A DNA stretch of 22,249 nt. Source: a virus. Below the pieces are notes generated by a model, which did not search any database, had not been told where the DNA came from, and saw only the letters and a program-made list of their open reading frames with translations. The stretch's first letter is position 1. Each line of letters begins with the position of its first letter. Of the stretch, positions 11,570 to 19,558 are shown piece after piece. Both the position numbers and the translations under genes were made by a program. The stretch is taken from positions 1-22,249 of the IMG/VR virus record IMGVR_UViG_3300025120_000624, one strand, 5' to 3'.

Positions 11570-14500
11570 TGGCTAAAACTATAAAGAAAGTCAAAGACAC
11601 CCTTGAAGAGGGATTGACTATAAATGTACCTGAAAGTTATTACAAAAAGCCCTTTGTCAAAAGAATGCTTGACCCGTCAAGTCCGACTATAGAGGTAGAT
11701 GGGGAAGAAGCTTCTGTCCGAACAATGAGTATGGATGGAAAATTATTTCCTACAATTGTTAAACAAGAATTATCTGATGGTTCATTTGGTTTAGTTGAGT
11801 TAGAACCACAACAAGCTTATGACAGAGCCATTGCTACAGGCAATTTTATACAGTTTGATAGCGATGAACAAGCTGACAGAAGTTCTAAACTACTCAGCAA
11901 AGAAGCAAGCACACTTCGCAAGGAATATAAAAATAACCAAAATTTTATAGCGCAGGGTGGTAAAGGTCTTGGGGACATAGAATTTCGTGCAGATATGGAG
12001 CCTTATTCAGGAGATGATGCATTAAATAGGTTGGCATTAGAGCTATTCCGCAGAGGGGAAATTGAATTAAAGGGCATTACACAGGACCAAGGTGAACGAC
12101 CTGGTGGAGGTGTCATAGGAGGATACGCAGGAAGAAACTTCTCTCGCCTAAATAATTCTTTGAAAAGACCTTTACGAGACCAGAATCCTCTGACTAAAGA
12201 AAAGATTATGTCAAGCCCTAGTCTCGCCACATACATTGCAGGAGTATCAGAAGACTCTGATACGACATTTGATAGACCTCGCGGAGAGTCAGAATTAGCT
12301 GCTATGCATGAACTAAGACACGGTGCTCTACGGTATTTGTTTAATAACACAGATTTAAAAAAACAAAAATATTTTGATAATTATGACATAGATGTTGAAG
12401 AAGACATTATGGATATGACTGATAATAAAACAATTAAAGACCGTAGTATACCTATAAAAATGAATGAAGTTTCTAAATTAAATCCTAAATATATAGGCGG
12501 AAGAGACAGATTTGATACGATTACTAAATATGCAACACAGGCACTTGAAGATTTTAATGTGCCGAAACGCACTGAACAGAAAAAGCCAGGCATGTTACAA
12601 AGTTTATTTGGCATGGAACAAGGGGGAATAATGATGGCACAACAAGGCAAAATGCCGCTACCGATGGAGGAAGCAACATCTGCACCTCAAGGTGGTGGAC
12701 CAAAGGCAGCTAACCCTGCGGCACAACCAGCAGGTTTGGGAGCACCTACAGGAGCACCTGCACCAGCCGGTTCATCCGACCCACGAGATGAAGCAATTAA
12801 AGAAGTGGCGCAAAAAATGCAAAGTCGTTCTGCCCCCGCACCCATTCCAGCAGAAGTTCCTCAAATGGCTCCTCCTGTACCCCCAACTGGATTAGCCGCC
12901 CCTATGGAAGAAGTGCCTATGATGGCAAAAGGTGGAATGACAGATGACAGCGGAATGTCAGTAATGATTGGACTAGGTGCCCCTCCTGCCGATTATGAAA
13001 AAGCCGCTGAAGGCAACCCACCGCCAGGCGCCACTAAAGAAGAAGTAGCTGACGACCAGCTTGTGCTTCTCAGTGAGGGCGAACTTGTAGTTCCCGCCAA
13101 TGTTGTCCGTTACCATGGTCTAGGTGCATATGAAGGTATGCGCCGTGATGCTCTTATGGGTCTTCAGGATATGGAAACCAACGGACAGATTGAGTACGTT
13201 AGTGGCGGTGCTGAAAAAGCTGATAAAGTTGATGATGATGGCGGTATTATTAAAGCTAACCGAGGTACATACTTAGGAAACCCAGGCACATATACACAAA
13301 ACCCAGTAGTTCCACAAGCCGCATCCTCTCAATACGTACAAGTGCCCGGAACCCAAGGTATGAATCCCGCGTTAAACACTATAACCGGATTGGCTAAACC
13401 AGTACTTAATGCACTTCAACCTCTATCTTTACCCGGAATGCCTACACTGGGTCAACCATATCAACCAGTAACTACGGCTAGCAGTGTATACGCTCCCAAT
13501 GTAGGTTCATACGCTGGTGATGGCACGGATGATGCCGCAGATGACAGCACTGACGACAGCACAGATGATGGAACAGGCACTGATGAGACTGAAGAAGAAA
13601 GACGTCGTCGGCTTGCAGCCCAGAATGCGGGAGATGGCGGAGATAACCCAGAAGAATACACGGGAGCTACTACTGTATTTGGTGGTACATCCCAAGATGG
13701 CATGATTAGAGGTGGCAAACAATACCAAATTGCGTACGAATCTAGCTCTAAACAAAAAGTACCGGGTATGGTTGGCGCTTTAATGAACATTGGTAATCTT
13801 GACCAAGTTAGGTTAACTGACCCAACTACAGGGCAAAGCGTTAGCATGTCTAAAGCAAAATATGATTCAATGAAAGAAAATAGAACAGACGCAGCCAATA
13901 TCAATTTTATTGATACTTTAATGCAAAACCAAGCCGGCATTGACTATAACAGAACGAGAGCTGGTGCCATTGCACCATTTAAAACAGGGCTTGCAGTAGC
14001 GGGTGAAGCATTAGGATTTGGTAATGCACCTGGAACTAGCGTGGCCGAACAGAATGAATATGCTAGAAGTCTGGCTGGCAGTCTAGGTATCGAGTACAAT
14101 GGGCAGTCCTTTGCTGAAGTAATGGCAACCCCAGAATTTAATGCGCCTAGAGAAGGTGGACCAGCTCCTGTATTTAGAGAAGATTCACAGGGTAACTTGG
14201 TTCCTGACACAAGATTTAGTACACCGCAAGGACTAGCCGCACCACAAGTTGGTGTAAGCACCTCCCCAACACTAGAAGGCGTAAGCCAAACAGGTAATTA
14301 CGCAGCTACGCCAACCTCCATAACGGACCCAGTAACTGGGCTAGTGTCAGCAGCACCATCAGCATTGGCAGGAAGACAGAGTGTTCCAGGTATAGCTAAT
14401 ATAGCTGGAACAGTTATGACCGTTATTGACCCTGTAACTGGTGCAGTTAGTTCCCAACCAATGCCGCAGATGAGCACTATGAATACGGCAGCTATGACAC

Positions 14501-15411
14501 CTGCACAACGTAGTACCGCTAGCGAAATTATTGATAGGCAGATGCAGGCAGCTGGACTTACTTCTGCACCTAGCGAACAAGTTGGTGTAAGCACCTCCCC
14601 AACACTAGAAGGCGTAAGCCAAACAGGCGATTACAGAAGTCAAGAAGTAGGTAGAAGCACATCTCCTACGCTTGAAGGTGTAAGCCAGACGGGTAACTAT
14701 GGAATTGAAGAAGGCGACTTTGACACCCCCGATAACCAAGGCGCCAGTATGGACGATGATGCCCCATCCTCAAGCCGTGATATGAGCACAAAAGAAGGAC
14801 GTAAAGCTGCTGCTGATGATGAAGCACGAGACCAAACAGGTAATCCTAATGCTACAGCCGTGACAGATAGCGCGGGTAATGCAGTTAGAAGCGGTAGTAA
14901 TAATAGCGTTGTAACTAATACTCCGCCTTCTAGTAATGACAGCGGCAGCGATGATGGCTGTTTTGCTAAAGGAACATTAATCAGTATGGCAGATGGTACT
15001 ACTAAATCAGTTGAGGATGTGGACATTAGTGATGAAGTAAAACTTGGCGGATTTGTATTTGCTACAGGTAAGTTCCTAATTAATAATCTTTATGAATATA
15101 AAGGTATCCAAGTGTCTGGTAGCCACATGGTTTTTGAAGATGGTAAGTGGCTTCGTGTTGAAGACAGCGAACTGTCCAAACTAATAACTAAAGATGACAC
15201 AATTGTATATGTATTTGGTTCAGAAAACAGACGTATTGTAATTGATGATGTGGTATTTACGGATTACTTTGAAGTCACTGAGCAAGAGAAACTAAAACAA
15301 ATTGGCAATTCTTACTTTACAAATTGGAAAAAAGATGCTAAAATTACTTCTAAATCTAATTTAGAAGTGAGAAACACAGCTAATGCTAACGCCACGACCT
15401 TGGCAGCTTGA
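11569..15411 (+). CDS. Large multidomain virion-region protein: HExxH motif and C-terminal Hint domain
   Basis: A 1280-residue protein in several modules. Residues 1-350 include HELRH (247-251), a zinc-metallopeptidase HExxH motif, with a Glu pair at 277-278 as possible third ligand. Residues about 355-460 are a Pro/Ala/Gly/Met-rich linker. Residues 498-545 contain LLSEGELVVPANVVRYHGLG, a motif of unknown role common in phage virion proteins. A low-complexity Asp/Thr stretch lies at about 650-675. Three 18-residue repeats follow at 894-1044. From Cys1131 (CFAKGTLISMADG) to the end is a Hint (intein/hedgehog) domain with the G-S-H1186 block and no terminal His-Asn, so splicing is unlikely but N-terminal self-cleavage is possible. 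It may be a minor capsid or injected protein. The next gene overlaps its end by 29 bases. Confidence 0.8.
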   Translation: MAKTIKKVKDTLEEGLTINVPESYYKKPFVKRMLDPSSPTIEVDGEEASVRTMSMDGKLFPTIVKQELSDGSFGLVELEPQQAYDRAIATGNFIQFDSDEQADRSSKLLSKEASTLRKEYKNNQNFIAQGGKGLGDIEFRADMEPYSGDDALNRLALELFRRGEIELKGITQDQGERPGGGVIGGYAGRNFSRLNNSLKRPLRDQNPLTKEKIMSSPSLATYIAGVSEDSDTTFDRPRGESELAAMHELRHGALRYLFNNTDLKKQKYFDNYDIDVEEDIMDMTDNKTIKDRSIPIKMNEVSKLNPKYIGGRDRFDTITKYATQALEDFNVPKRTEQKKPGMLQSLFGMEQGGIMMAQQGKMPLPMEEATSAPQGGGPKAANPAAQPAGLGAPTGAPAPAGSSDPRDEAIKEVAQKMQSRSAPAPIPAEVPQMAPPVPPTGLAAPMEEVPMMAKGGMTDDSGMSVMIGLGAPPADYEKAAEGNPPPGATKEEVADDQLVLLSEGELVVPANVVRYHGLGAYEGMRRDALMGLQDMETNGQIEYVSGGAEKADKVDDDGGIIKANRGTYLGNPGTYTQNPVVPQAASSQYVQVPGTQGMNPALNTITGLAKPVLNALQPLSLPGMPTLGQPYQPVTTASSVYAPNVGSYAGDGTDDAADDSTDDSTDDGTGTDETEEERRRRLAAQNAGDGGDNPEEYTGATTVFGGTSQDGMIRGGKQYQIAYESSSKQKVPGMVGALMNIGNLDQVRLTDPTTGQSVSMSKAKYDSMKENRTDAANINFIDTLMQNQAGIDYNRTRAGAIAPFKTGLAVAGEALGFGNAPGTSVAEQNEYARSLAGSLGIEYNGQSFAEVMATPEFNAPREGGPAPVFREDSQGNLVPDTRFSTPQGLAAPQVGVSTSPTLEGVSQTGNYAATPTSITDPVTGLVSAAPSALAGRQSVPGIANIAGTVMTVIDPVTGAVSSQPMPQMSTMNTAAMTPAQRSTASEIIDRQMQAAGLTSAPSEQVGVSTSPTLEGVSQTGDYRSQEVGRSTSPTLEGVSQTGNYGIEEGDFDTPDNQGASMDDDAPSSSRDMSTKEGRKAAADDEARDQTGNPNATAVTDSAGNAVRSGSNNSVVTNTPPSSNDSGSDDGCFAKGTLISMADGTTKSVEDVDISDEVKLGGFVFATGKFLINNLYEYKGIQVSGSHMVFEDGKWLRVEDSELSKLITKDDTIVYVFGSENRRIVIDDVVFTDYFEVTEQEKLKQIGNSYFTNWKKDAKITSKSNLEVRNTANANATTLAA
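14248..14301 (+). repeat. 54-bp coding repeat, copy 1
   Basis: This encodes V-G-V-S-T-S-P-T-L-E-G-V-S-Q-T-G-N-Y. It differs from copy 2 by only two bases over 54, in the N/D codon region. Confidence 0.9.
14581..14634 (+). repeat. 54-bp coding repeat, copy 2
   Basis: Nearly identical to copy 1 at the DNA level, including third codon positions, which indicates a recent duplication or gene conversion. It is followed after 12 bases by a third copy. Confidence 0.9.
14647..14700 (+). repeat. 54-bp coding repeat, copy 3 (diverged)
   Basis: This encodes the same 18 residues except that Val3 becomes Arg, but many third codon positions differ from copies 1 and 2. The protein sequence is conserved while the DNA has diverged. 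Confidence 0.85.
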
Positions 15412-15823
15412 CTTAGATTATCCCATATTAATCAATTGGTGGAAGCAATGGGAATTTGGCGTTGTACCTAGAGAATGCCTGCCCCCCGAAGGTATTATTG
15501 TAGAGCATGACACTGTTCCCATTTGTGCTACTGGTCTATACGTAGGCGAAGGTACAAAATATGGTTTTATGGAATGGGTGGTTGTTGATAAGTTAGCACA
15601 ACCAAAAGCCACGCACAAAGCTATAACTCTTTGCATTAATAGTATTATTGACTTAGCTAAACAAAAACAACTTAAACTTCTGTATACTGTAACTGGGGAT
15701 AAGAGCTTACATAAACGGTACACAAAGTATCATAATATGCATTTGCTTGAGAATAATACTAAAACGTTCCTTTTAAATTTGACAGATGCTCCCATAGATT
15801 TAGAAGCTTTTTCTGAATATTAG
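15383..15823 (+). CDS. Acetyltransferase-like protein
   Basis: A 146-residue protein starting 29 bases before the end of the Hint protein, in another frame. The layout is that of a short GNAT fold: PWQLDLDYPILINWWKQWEF, then PPEGIIVE and PICATGLYVGEGTKYGFMEW strands, VVVDKLAQPKATHKAITLCI with a helix, and KLLYTVTGDKSLHKRYTKYH with a final strand. Marine phages carry close relatives next to head genes, annotated as acetyltransferases by fold. The usual acetyl-CoA loop (Q/R-x-x-G-x-G/A) is not clear, so activity is uncertain. It could modify a virion or host protein or be structural. Confidence 0.65.
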   Translation: MLTPRPWQLDLDYPILINWWKQWEFGVVPRECLPPEGIIVEHDTVPICATGLYVGEGTKYGFMEWVVVDKLAQPKATHKAITLCINSIIDLAKQKQLKLLYTVTGDKSLHKRYTKYHNMHLLENNTKTFLLNLTDAPIDLEAFSEY

Positions 15824-15859
15824 ATTGTGTAACAGCACCACATTAACTTGCTGTAGACT

Positions 15860-15893
15860 GGCTACCCATCACCCCATTCGGCTACTGGTGGCC
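15860..15893 (+). promoter_or_regulatory. Hairpin leader before the scaffold gene
   Basis: GGCTACC (15860-15866) can pair with GGTGGCC (15887-15893) in seven base pairs, one of them G-U, around a 20-base loop. It lies in the only gap between the acetyltransferase-like gene and the scaffold and ends a few bases before the AAGGAGAAG ribosome site. I recall similar GC-richer stretches before scaffold genes in related phages. It may be a translational control or RNA-processing element. Confidence 0.4.
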
Positions 15894-15910
15894 CCGACAA
15901 GGAGAAGACT

Positions 15911-16768
15911 ATGGCTCGTATGGCTGTACAAGAAAAGGCTACAGCAGTAGCTGCCCCTACACGATATAATAGGGATAACTCAGAAGAGATTTCAGAATTA
16001 GAAGCATTACAAAACGAACGTAACGCTATTATTGAAGAACAACAGGATGCTGAAGAAACTGAAGCTATGCAACCTGAAGAAAAAACATTTAAGAAACGGT
16101 ATGGTGACTTGCGCCGCCATGCCCAAGAAAAAGAAAAAGATATGCGCAACCAGATACGCCAGCTTGAAGAACAGTTATCGTCAGCCACAAAGGAAGGCAT
16201 AAAGCTTCCTAAATCAGATGAAGAAATTTCTGAGTGGTCAAAGCAGTATCCTGATGTTGCTAAAATTGTAGAAACAATTGCTACTAAGAAAGCACAGGAA
16301 CTAGATTCTTCAATTGAAAAACGTTTACAGAATATAGCTGAACGTGAAATTGAATCTAACCGCCAACGAGCTGAGGTAGAGTTACTTCAATTGCATCCTG
16401 ATTTTGATGAAATCAGAAATAGCGAAGATTTTCATTCGTGGGTAAGCGAACAGCCTGCATGGATACAGAAAGCACTGTATGAAAATGAAAATGATGCTAA
16501 ATCAGCAGCCCGCGCTATTGACCTGTATAAAATTGACAGTGACATAGTAACTAAAAAGGCTAAAAAACCAAATAACAAAGATGCAGCAAAGTCTGTGTCT
16601 AGTAAAAATTCTATACCAAAACCACAGTCGGATGAAGCATCAGCATCTATAAAAGAATCTGATGTAGATAAAATGTCCGCACAAGAATACGAAAAACACG
16701 CAGAAGCAATTACTGCTGCTATTCGTAGTGGAAACTTTATTTATGATTTATCTGGCTCTGCTAGATAA
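15911..16768 (+). CDS. Capsid scaffold protein
   Basis: A 285-residue, highly charged, mostly helical protein just before the capsid gene. It guides procapsid assembly and is normally lost before maturation. Residues 20-50 are an acidic helix (EEISELEALQNERNAIIEEQ). KTFKKRYGDLRRHAQEKEKD and a coiled coil follow (to about 95), then KLPKSDEEISEWSKQYPDVA, a segment shared with scaffolds of related marine phages. A second coiled coil runs to about 170, followed by LHPDFDEIRNSEDFHSWVSE and a Lys/Ser linker. The terminal helix (YEKHAEAITAAIRSGNFIYD) is the probable coat-binding end. AAGGAG lies close before the ATG. Confidence 0.88.
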   Translation: MARMAVQEKATAVAAPTRYNRDNSEEISELEALQNERNAIIEEQQDAEETEAMQPEEKTFKKRYGDLRRHAQEKEKDMRNQIRQLEEQLSSATKEGIKLPKSDEEISEWSKQYPDVAKIVETIATKKAQELDSSIEKRLQNIAEREIESNRQRAEVELLQLHPDFDEIRNSEDFHSWVSEQPAWIQKALYENENDAKSAARAIDLYKIDSDIVTKKAKKPNNKDAAKSVSSKNSIPKPQSDEASASIKESDVDKMSAQEYEKHAEAITAAIRSGNFIYDLSGSAR

Positions 16769-16998
16769 ATAATGAATTGGCAAAAGCGGGTGCTTTTGTC
16801 ATATGTAGAATAGGCAGGGTAGCTCCTTGCCGACGCTGCAAAATAGCAAACTACAAACATCTTAAAGATTACCTGAGTAACATGGCCTACTACGTACACT
16901 GGTTGCAACCTTTGTACATTGTACACCCTACGTTATACAGCCTCTGCAAAGAATTGTACTGTTTGCATCTGTAAAATCCAAAACATAGGAGATGGATT
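16769..16998 (+). promoter_or_regulatory. Structured leader of the capsid gene
   Basis: A 230-base gap with no convincing gene. It contains three hairpins: GGCAAAAGC/GCTTTTGTC (16779-16800, nine pairs with one G-T and a four-base loop), GGCAGGG/CCTTGCC (16813-16831, seven pairs with one G-T, five-base loop) and TGCAAA/TTTGCA (16945-16967). GGTTGCAACC (16901-16910) is a perfect palindrome, and TGTACA occurs twice at 16913-16925. The first hairpin is not followed by a clear T-run, so it is better read as an attenuator or processing site than a full terminator. The region probably raises or separates capsid expression. AGGAGA lies before the capsid ATG. Confidence 0.5.
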
Positions 16999-18054
16999 AT
17001 GGCTTTTCCAAGAGCTCCGGGCTATAACAACTTACCGAATGGTAATTTTAGTCCTGTAATTTACTCCAAACAGGTGCAGCTTGCATTCCGCAAGGCCGCT
17101 GTTTGTGACGCGATTACTAATAATGACTACTTTGGAGAAATCGCAAACTTTGGTGATTCAGTTAAAATCATTAAAGAGCCTGAGATTACTGTCAAAGCAT
17201 ACGAGCGTGGTACGACCATTACCCCGCAAGACCTAGACGATGAAGATTTCACACTGACCGTTGACAAAGCAAACTACTTTGCTTTTAAAGTTGACGACAT
17301 TGAGGAAGCACATTCGCACGTTAACTTTGAATCACTTTCAAGCAACCGTGCTGCATACCGTCTAGCTGACCAGTTTGACCAAGATGTTCTTGGCTACTTG
17401 ACTGGTTTCAAACAGGCTGCAATTAACGGCAACGCTAATGTAGTCAACAACATTGTTAACGGAACTGTTGCTGTTGCCACTGCTGGCACAGATGAACTTC
17501 TTACTTCAATGAAGTTGACAGCCGCTGACTTTAATGGTGGTAACGCTGCTAACTGTGTGGGCTTGAAGCCTCGCGCATCTGAAGCTGTACCAACAGGTGC
17601 TGGTGTTGCTAACCCACTGACAGTGATTGCACGTATGGGTCGTCAACTTGACCTCCAAAACGTAGAATCACAAGGTCGTTGGCTAGTAGTTGACCCAGTG
17701 TTCGTTGAGCTACTGAAAGATGAAGACTCACGTTTGTTTGATTCAGACTTCGGTGGTTCTGGTCTTCAGAACGGCTTGATTTTGAATAACCTGCATGGAT
17801 TCCAAGTTCATGTTTCTAACAACCTGCCTTCTATTGGTACAGGTCCATCTACTACAGGTGGAACTAATGCTAATAACTTTGGCATGATTGTTGCTGGTCA
17901 TTCTTCATCAGTTGCTACTGCTGACCAAATCAATAAGACGGAAACATATCGTGACCCTGACAGCTTTGCTGACATTGTCCGTGGTATGCATCTGTATGGC
18001 CGCAAGATTCTTCGTCCTGAAGGTCTTGTTAACGCCAAATACTGCTTGCTGTAG
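16999..18054 (+). CDS. Major capsid protein
   Basis: A 351-residue coat protein. It starts after a strong AGGAGA site. The opening, with VQLAFRKAAVCDAITNNDYF, is followed by FGDSVKIIKEPEITVKAYER, the beta region of P22-like/HK97-fold coats. FTLTVDKANYFAFKVDDIEE and QFDQDVLGYLTGFKQ form the spine helix. In the middle, ARMGRQLDLQNVESQGRWLV with VDPVFVELLKDEDSRLFD is typical of this capsid group. The C-terminus has GMIVAGHSSSVATADQINKT, then TYRDPDSFADIVRGMHLYGR. The position after scaffold, the length and the strong ribosome site all agree. It is probably the most highly expressed gene here. Confidence 0.95.
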   Translation: MAFPRAPGYNNLPNGNFSPVIYSKQVQLAFRKAAVCDAITNNDYFGEIANFGDSVKIIKEPEITVKAYERGTTITPQDLDDEDFTLTVDKANYFAFKVDDIEEAHSHVNFESLSSNRAAYRLADQFDQDVLGYLTGFKQAAINGNANVVNNIVNGTVAVATAGTDELLTSMKLTAADFNGGNAANCVGLKPRASEAVPTGAGVANPLTVIARMGRQLDLQNVESQGRWLVVDPVFVELLKDEDSRLFDSDFGGSGLQNGLILNNLHGFQVHVSNNLPSIGTGPSTTGGTNANNFGMIVAGHSSSVATADQINKTETYRDPDSFADIVRGMHLYGRKILRPEGLVNAKYCLL

Positions 18055-18067
18055 GGGGGATTGAATT

Positions 18068-18556
18068 ATGGCACTAGGTGATAATACACTCCAAGCGGCA
18101 CGTGGCAACTCGCAACGTGGTCGTAATCCATACATGGTTGAGATGGAACTAGACTTTGCTACCGCATTGTCTGACAAAGGTTCTGCTCTTGCAGCAGCTG
18201 ATGTCATTCCTTGCATCTCTGTCAAAAAAGGCTTCATGGTTATGAATGCTGGCATTGAAGTTGTTACTGCTACTTCAGCAGGAACTTCTACTGTGGACTT
18301 GGGTACAGGCGTAGATGTTGATTGTTTTGTTGATGGTTTCAACAGTGCATCAGGCACAGCAGCAGGTACTGTAGCACAAAATGCTGCAGCTTATCAGCCG
18401 CTAATGTGTGTTGCAGACGATACCATTGACCTTGTTCTAGCTACTCAGTCTGGCACAGCTTTGACTACGGGTCTTTTCCGTATCTGGGCAGTGCTGATGG
18501 ATTGCACAGAAGAAGGCGATTTGACTGCGCAAGAAGTAAAGCGTGACTTTGCTTAA
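18068..18556 (+). CDS. Head-associated (decoration-like) protein
   Basis: A 162-residue protein right after the capsid gene with a strong GGGGGGA ribosome site. After a short MALGDNTLQAARGNS start, it is all-beta: NPYMVEMELDFATALSDKGS, ISVKKGFMVMNAGIEVVTAT, TSTVDLGTGVDVDCFVDGF and a final FRIWAVLMDCTEEGDL. Small beta-sandwich proteins downstream of the coat gene in marine podoviruses are found in virions and may decorate or cement the head. That role is inferred from place and fold. A terminator follows. Confidence 0.75.
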   Translation: MALGDNTLQAARGNSQRGRNPYMVEMELDFATALSDKGSALAAADVIPCISVKKGFMVMNAGIEVVTATSAGTSTVDLGTGVDVDCFVDGFNSASGTAAGTVAQNAAAYQPLMCVADDTIDLVLATQSGTALTTGLFRIWAVLMDCTEEGDLTAQEVKRDFA

Positions 18557-18569
18557 ATAACATAGTATT

Positions 18570-18606
18570 GGGGCAGGGCAACTTGCCCCTTTACTTTTAT
18601 TTTTTA
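18570..18606 (+). terminator. Intrinsic terminator after the head genes
   Basis: GGGGCA (18570-18575) pairs with TGCCCC (18584-18589) around an eight-base loop. It is followed by a T-rich run (18590-18606) of thirteen T in seventeen bases. This is the clearest intrinsic terminator in the window. It separates the highly expressed head genes from the tail genes. Confidence 0.85.
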
Positions 18607-18620
18607 ATTAAGGATGTGCA

Positions 18621-19547
18621 ATGGCATACGACTATTTGGGATTAACTAATGAAGTTATTGCTCGTATGAACGAGGTATCTCTGACTGCGGCTAACTTTAT
18701 CTCTGCACGGGGATTCCAAATTCAATGTCAAAATGCAGTTAATGATGCTATTAATTACATCAACCAACGAGAATTTGGTTGGTCTTTTACACATCAAACC
18801 CAAACTGAAACATTAGTTCCGGGTACTACTAGATATACTGCACCAGCTTCCACACAATCCATAGATTACGATTCCTTTAGAATTAGTAAAGATTCTAACC
18901 TAGCTTCTGCTGGAGTTACACTTAGGATTATTGATTACAAAGAGTATACACAACGATACATTGTTCAAGAAAATGATGTCGTTTCTACAACTTTAAATGG
19001 CGGTATAAATAATACCGTTACTACAATTACTGTAGTTAGCACAGCGGGTTTTGACGCCGCAGGGTCAATACAGATTGCTAATGAAACAATCACGTATACT
19101 GGTACCACTACCACAACCTTTACTGGTTGTACACGGGGTACAGCAGGAACAACTGCTGCCGCACATAATACCGGCGTTAATGTAGCACAGTTTACAACTG
19201 GGGGTATACCCAGTCTTGTATTTAGAACACCTGATAACAACTTCGGTTTGTATCCGTACCCTAATAAAGGTTATGAATTAGTGTATGAGTACTTTGATAG
19301 GCCCACTATTTTAGTGGCGGCAACTGATGTTCCAACTATTCCAGAACAATTTAGACAAGTTATTGTAGATGGTGCCACAGCGTACTCATATCAGTACCGA
19401 GGTGAAGCACAACAGTACGGCCTTAACTTTGCTCGTTTTGAAGAAGGCATTAAACAAATGCAAACCCTATTACTCAATAGGGCAGACTATATCCGTTCTA
19501 CTTATATACCGGCTGTTCAACGGTATGGAAATATTGCGGGATATTAA
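18621..19547 (+). CDS. Head-to-tail adaptor-like protein with inserted module
   Basis: A 308-residue protein just after the terminator, with AAGGATG before its ATG. The beginning (YLGLTNEVIARMNEVSLTAA, then QCQNAVNDAINYINQREFGW) is helical and matches the adaptor/tail tubular A type of short-tailed phages, which joins portal and tail. The ending has IPEQFRQVIVDGATAYSYQY and helices with NRADYIRSTYIP. Between them, residues 123-188 are a Thr/Gly/Val-rich beta module (ITYTGTTTTTFTGCTRGTAG core) that also occurs in the next gene. In sequence databases such modules are assigned to the FCCH-like domain, by memory. The module is probably surface-exposed. Confidence 0.8.
   Translation: MAYDYLGLTNEVIARMNEVSLTAANFISARGFQIQCQNAVNDAINYINQREFGWSFTHQTQTETLVPGTTRYTAPASTQSIDYDSFRISKDSNLASAGVTLRIIDYKEYTQRYIVQENDVVSTTLNGGINNTVTTITVVSTAGFDAAGSIQIANETITYTGTTTTTFTGCTRGTAGTTAAAHNTGVNVAQFTTGGIPSLVFRTPDNNFGLYPYPNKGYELVYEYFDRPTILVAATDVPTIPEQFRQVIVDGATAYSYQYRGEAQQYGLNFARFEEGIKQMQTLLLNRADYIRSTYIPAVQRYGNIAGY
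18987..19184 (+). repeat. 66-codon inserted module, copy in adaptor
   Basis: This encodes residues 123-188 of the adaptor: T-T-L-N...TTITVVSTAGF...ETITYTGTTTTTFTGCTRGT...AAAH. The same module occupies 19844-20041 in the next gene with the same length. Confidence 0.85.
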
Positions 19548-19558
19548 GGTAAAAAACT

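Noticed and set aside
12003-12650. Leftward frames of 115 and 89 codons opposite the HExxH region
   Set aside because: They are antisense shadows. The forward frame has coherent composition and the HELRH motif.
13461-13940. Leftward 159-codon frame opposite the 1280-residue gene
   Set aside because: It is a shadow of the Asp/Thr-rich low-complexity region, giving only Ser/Val repeats, with no promoter or ribosome site.
16777-16974. Forward 65-codon frame in the capsid leader
   Set aside because: It starts at TTG without a ribosome site, covers all three hairpins and resembles no phage protein.
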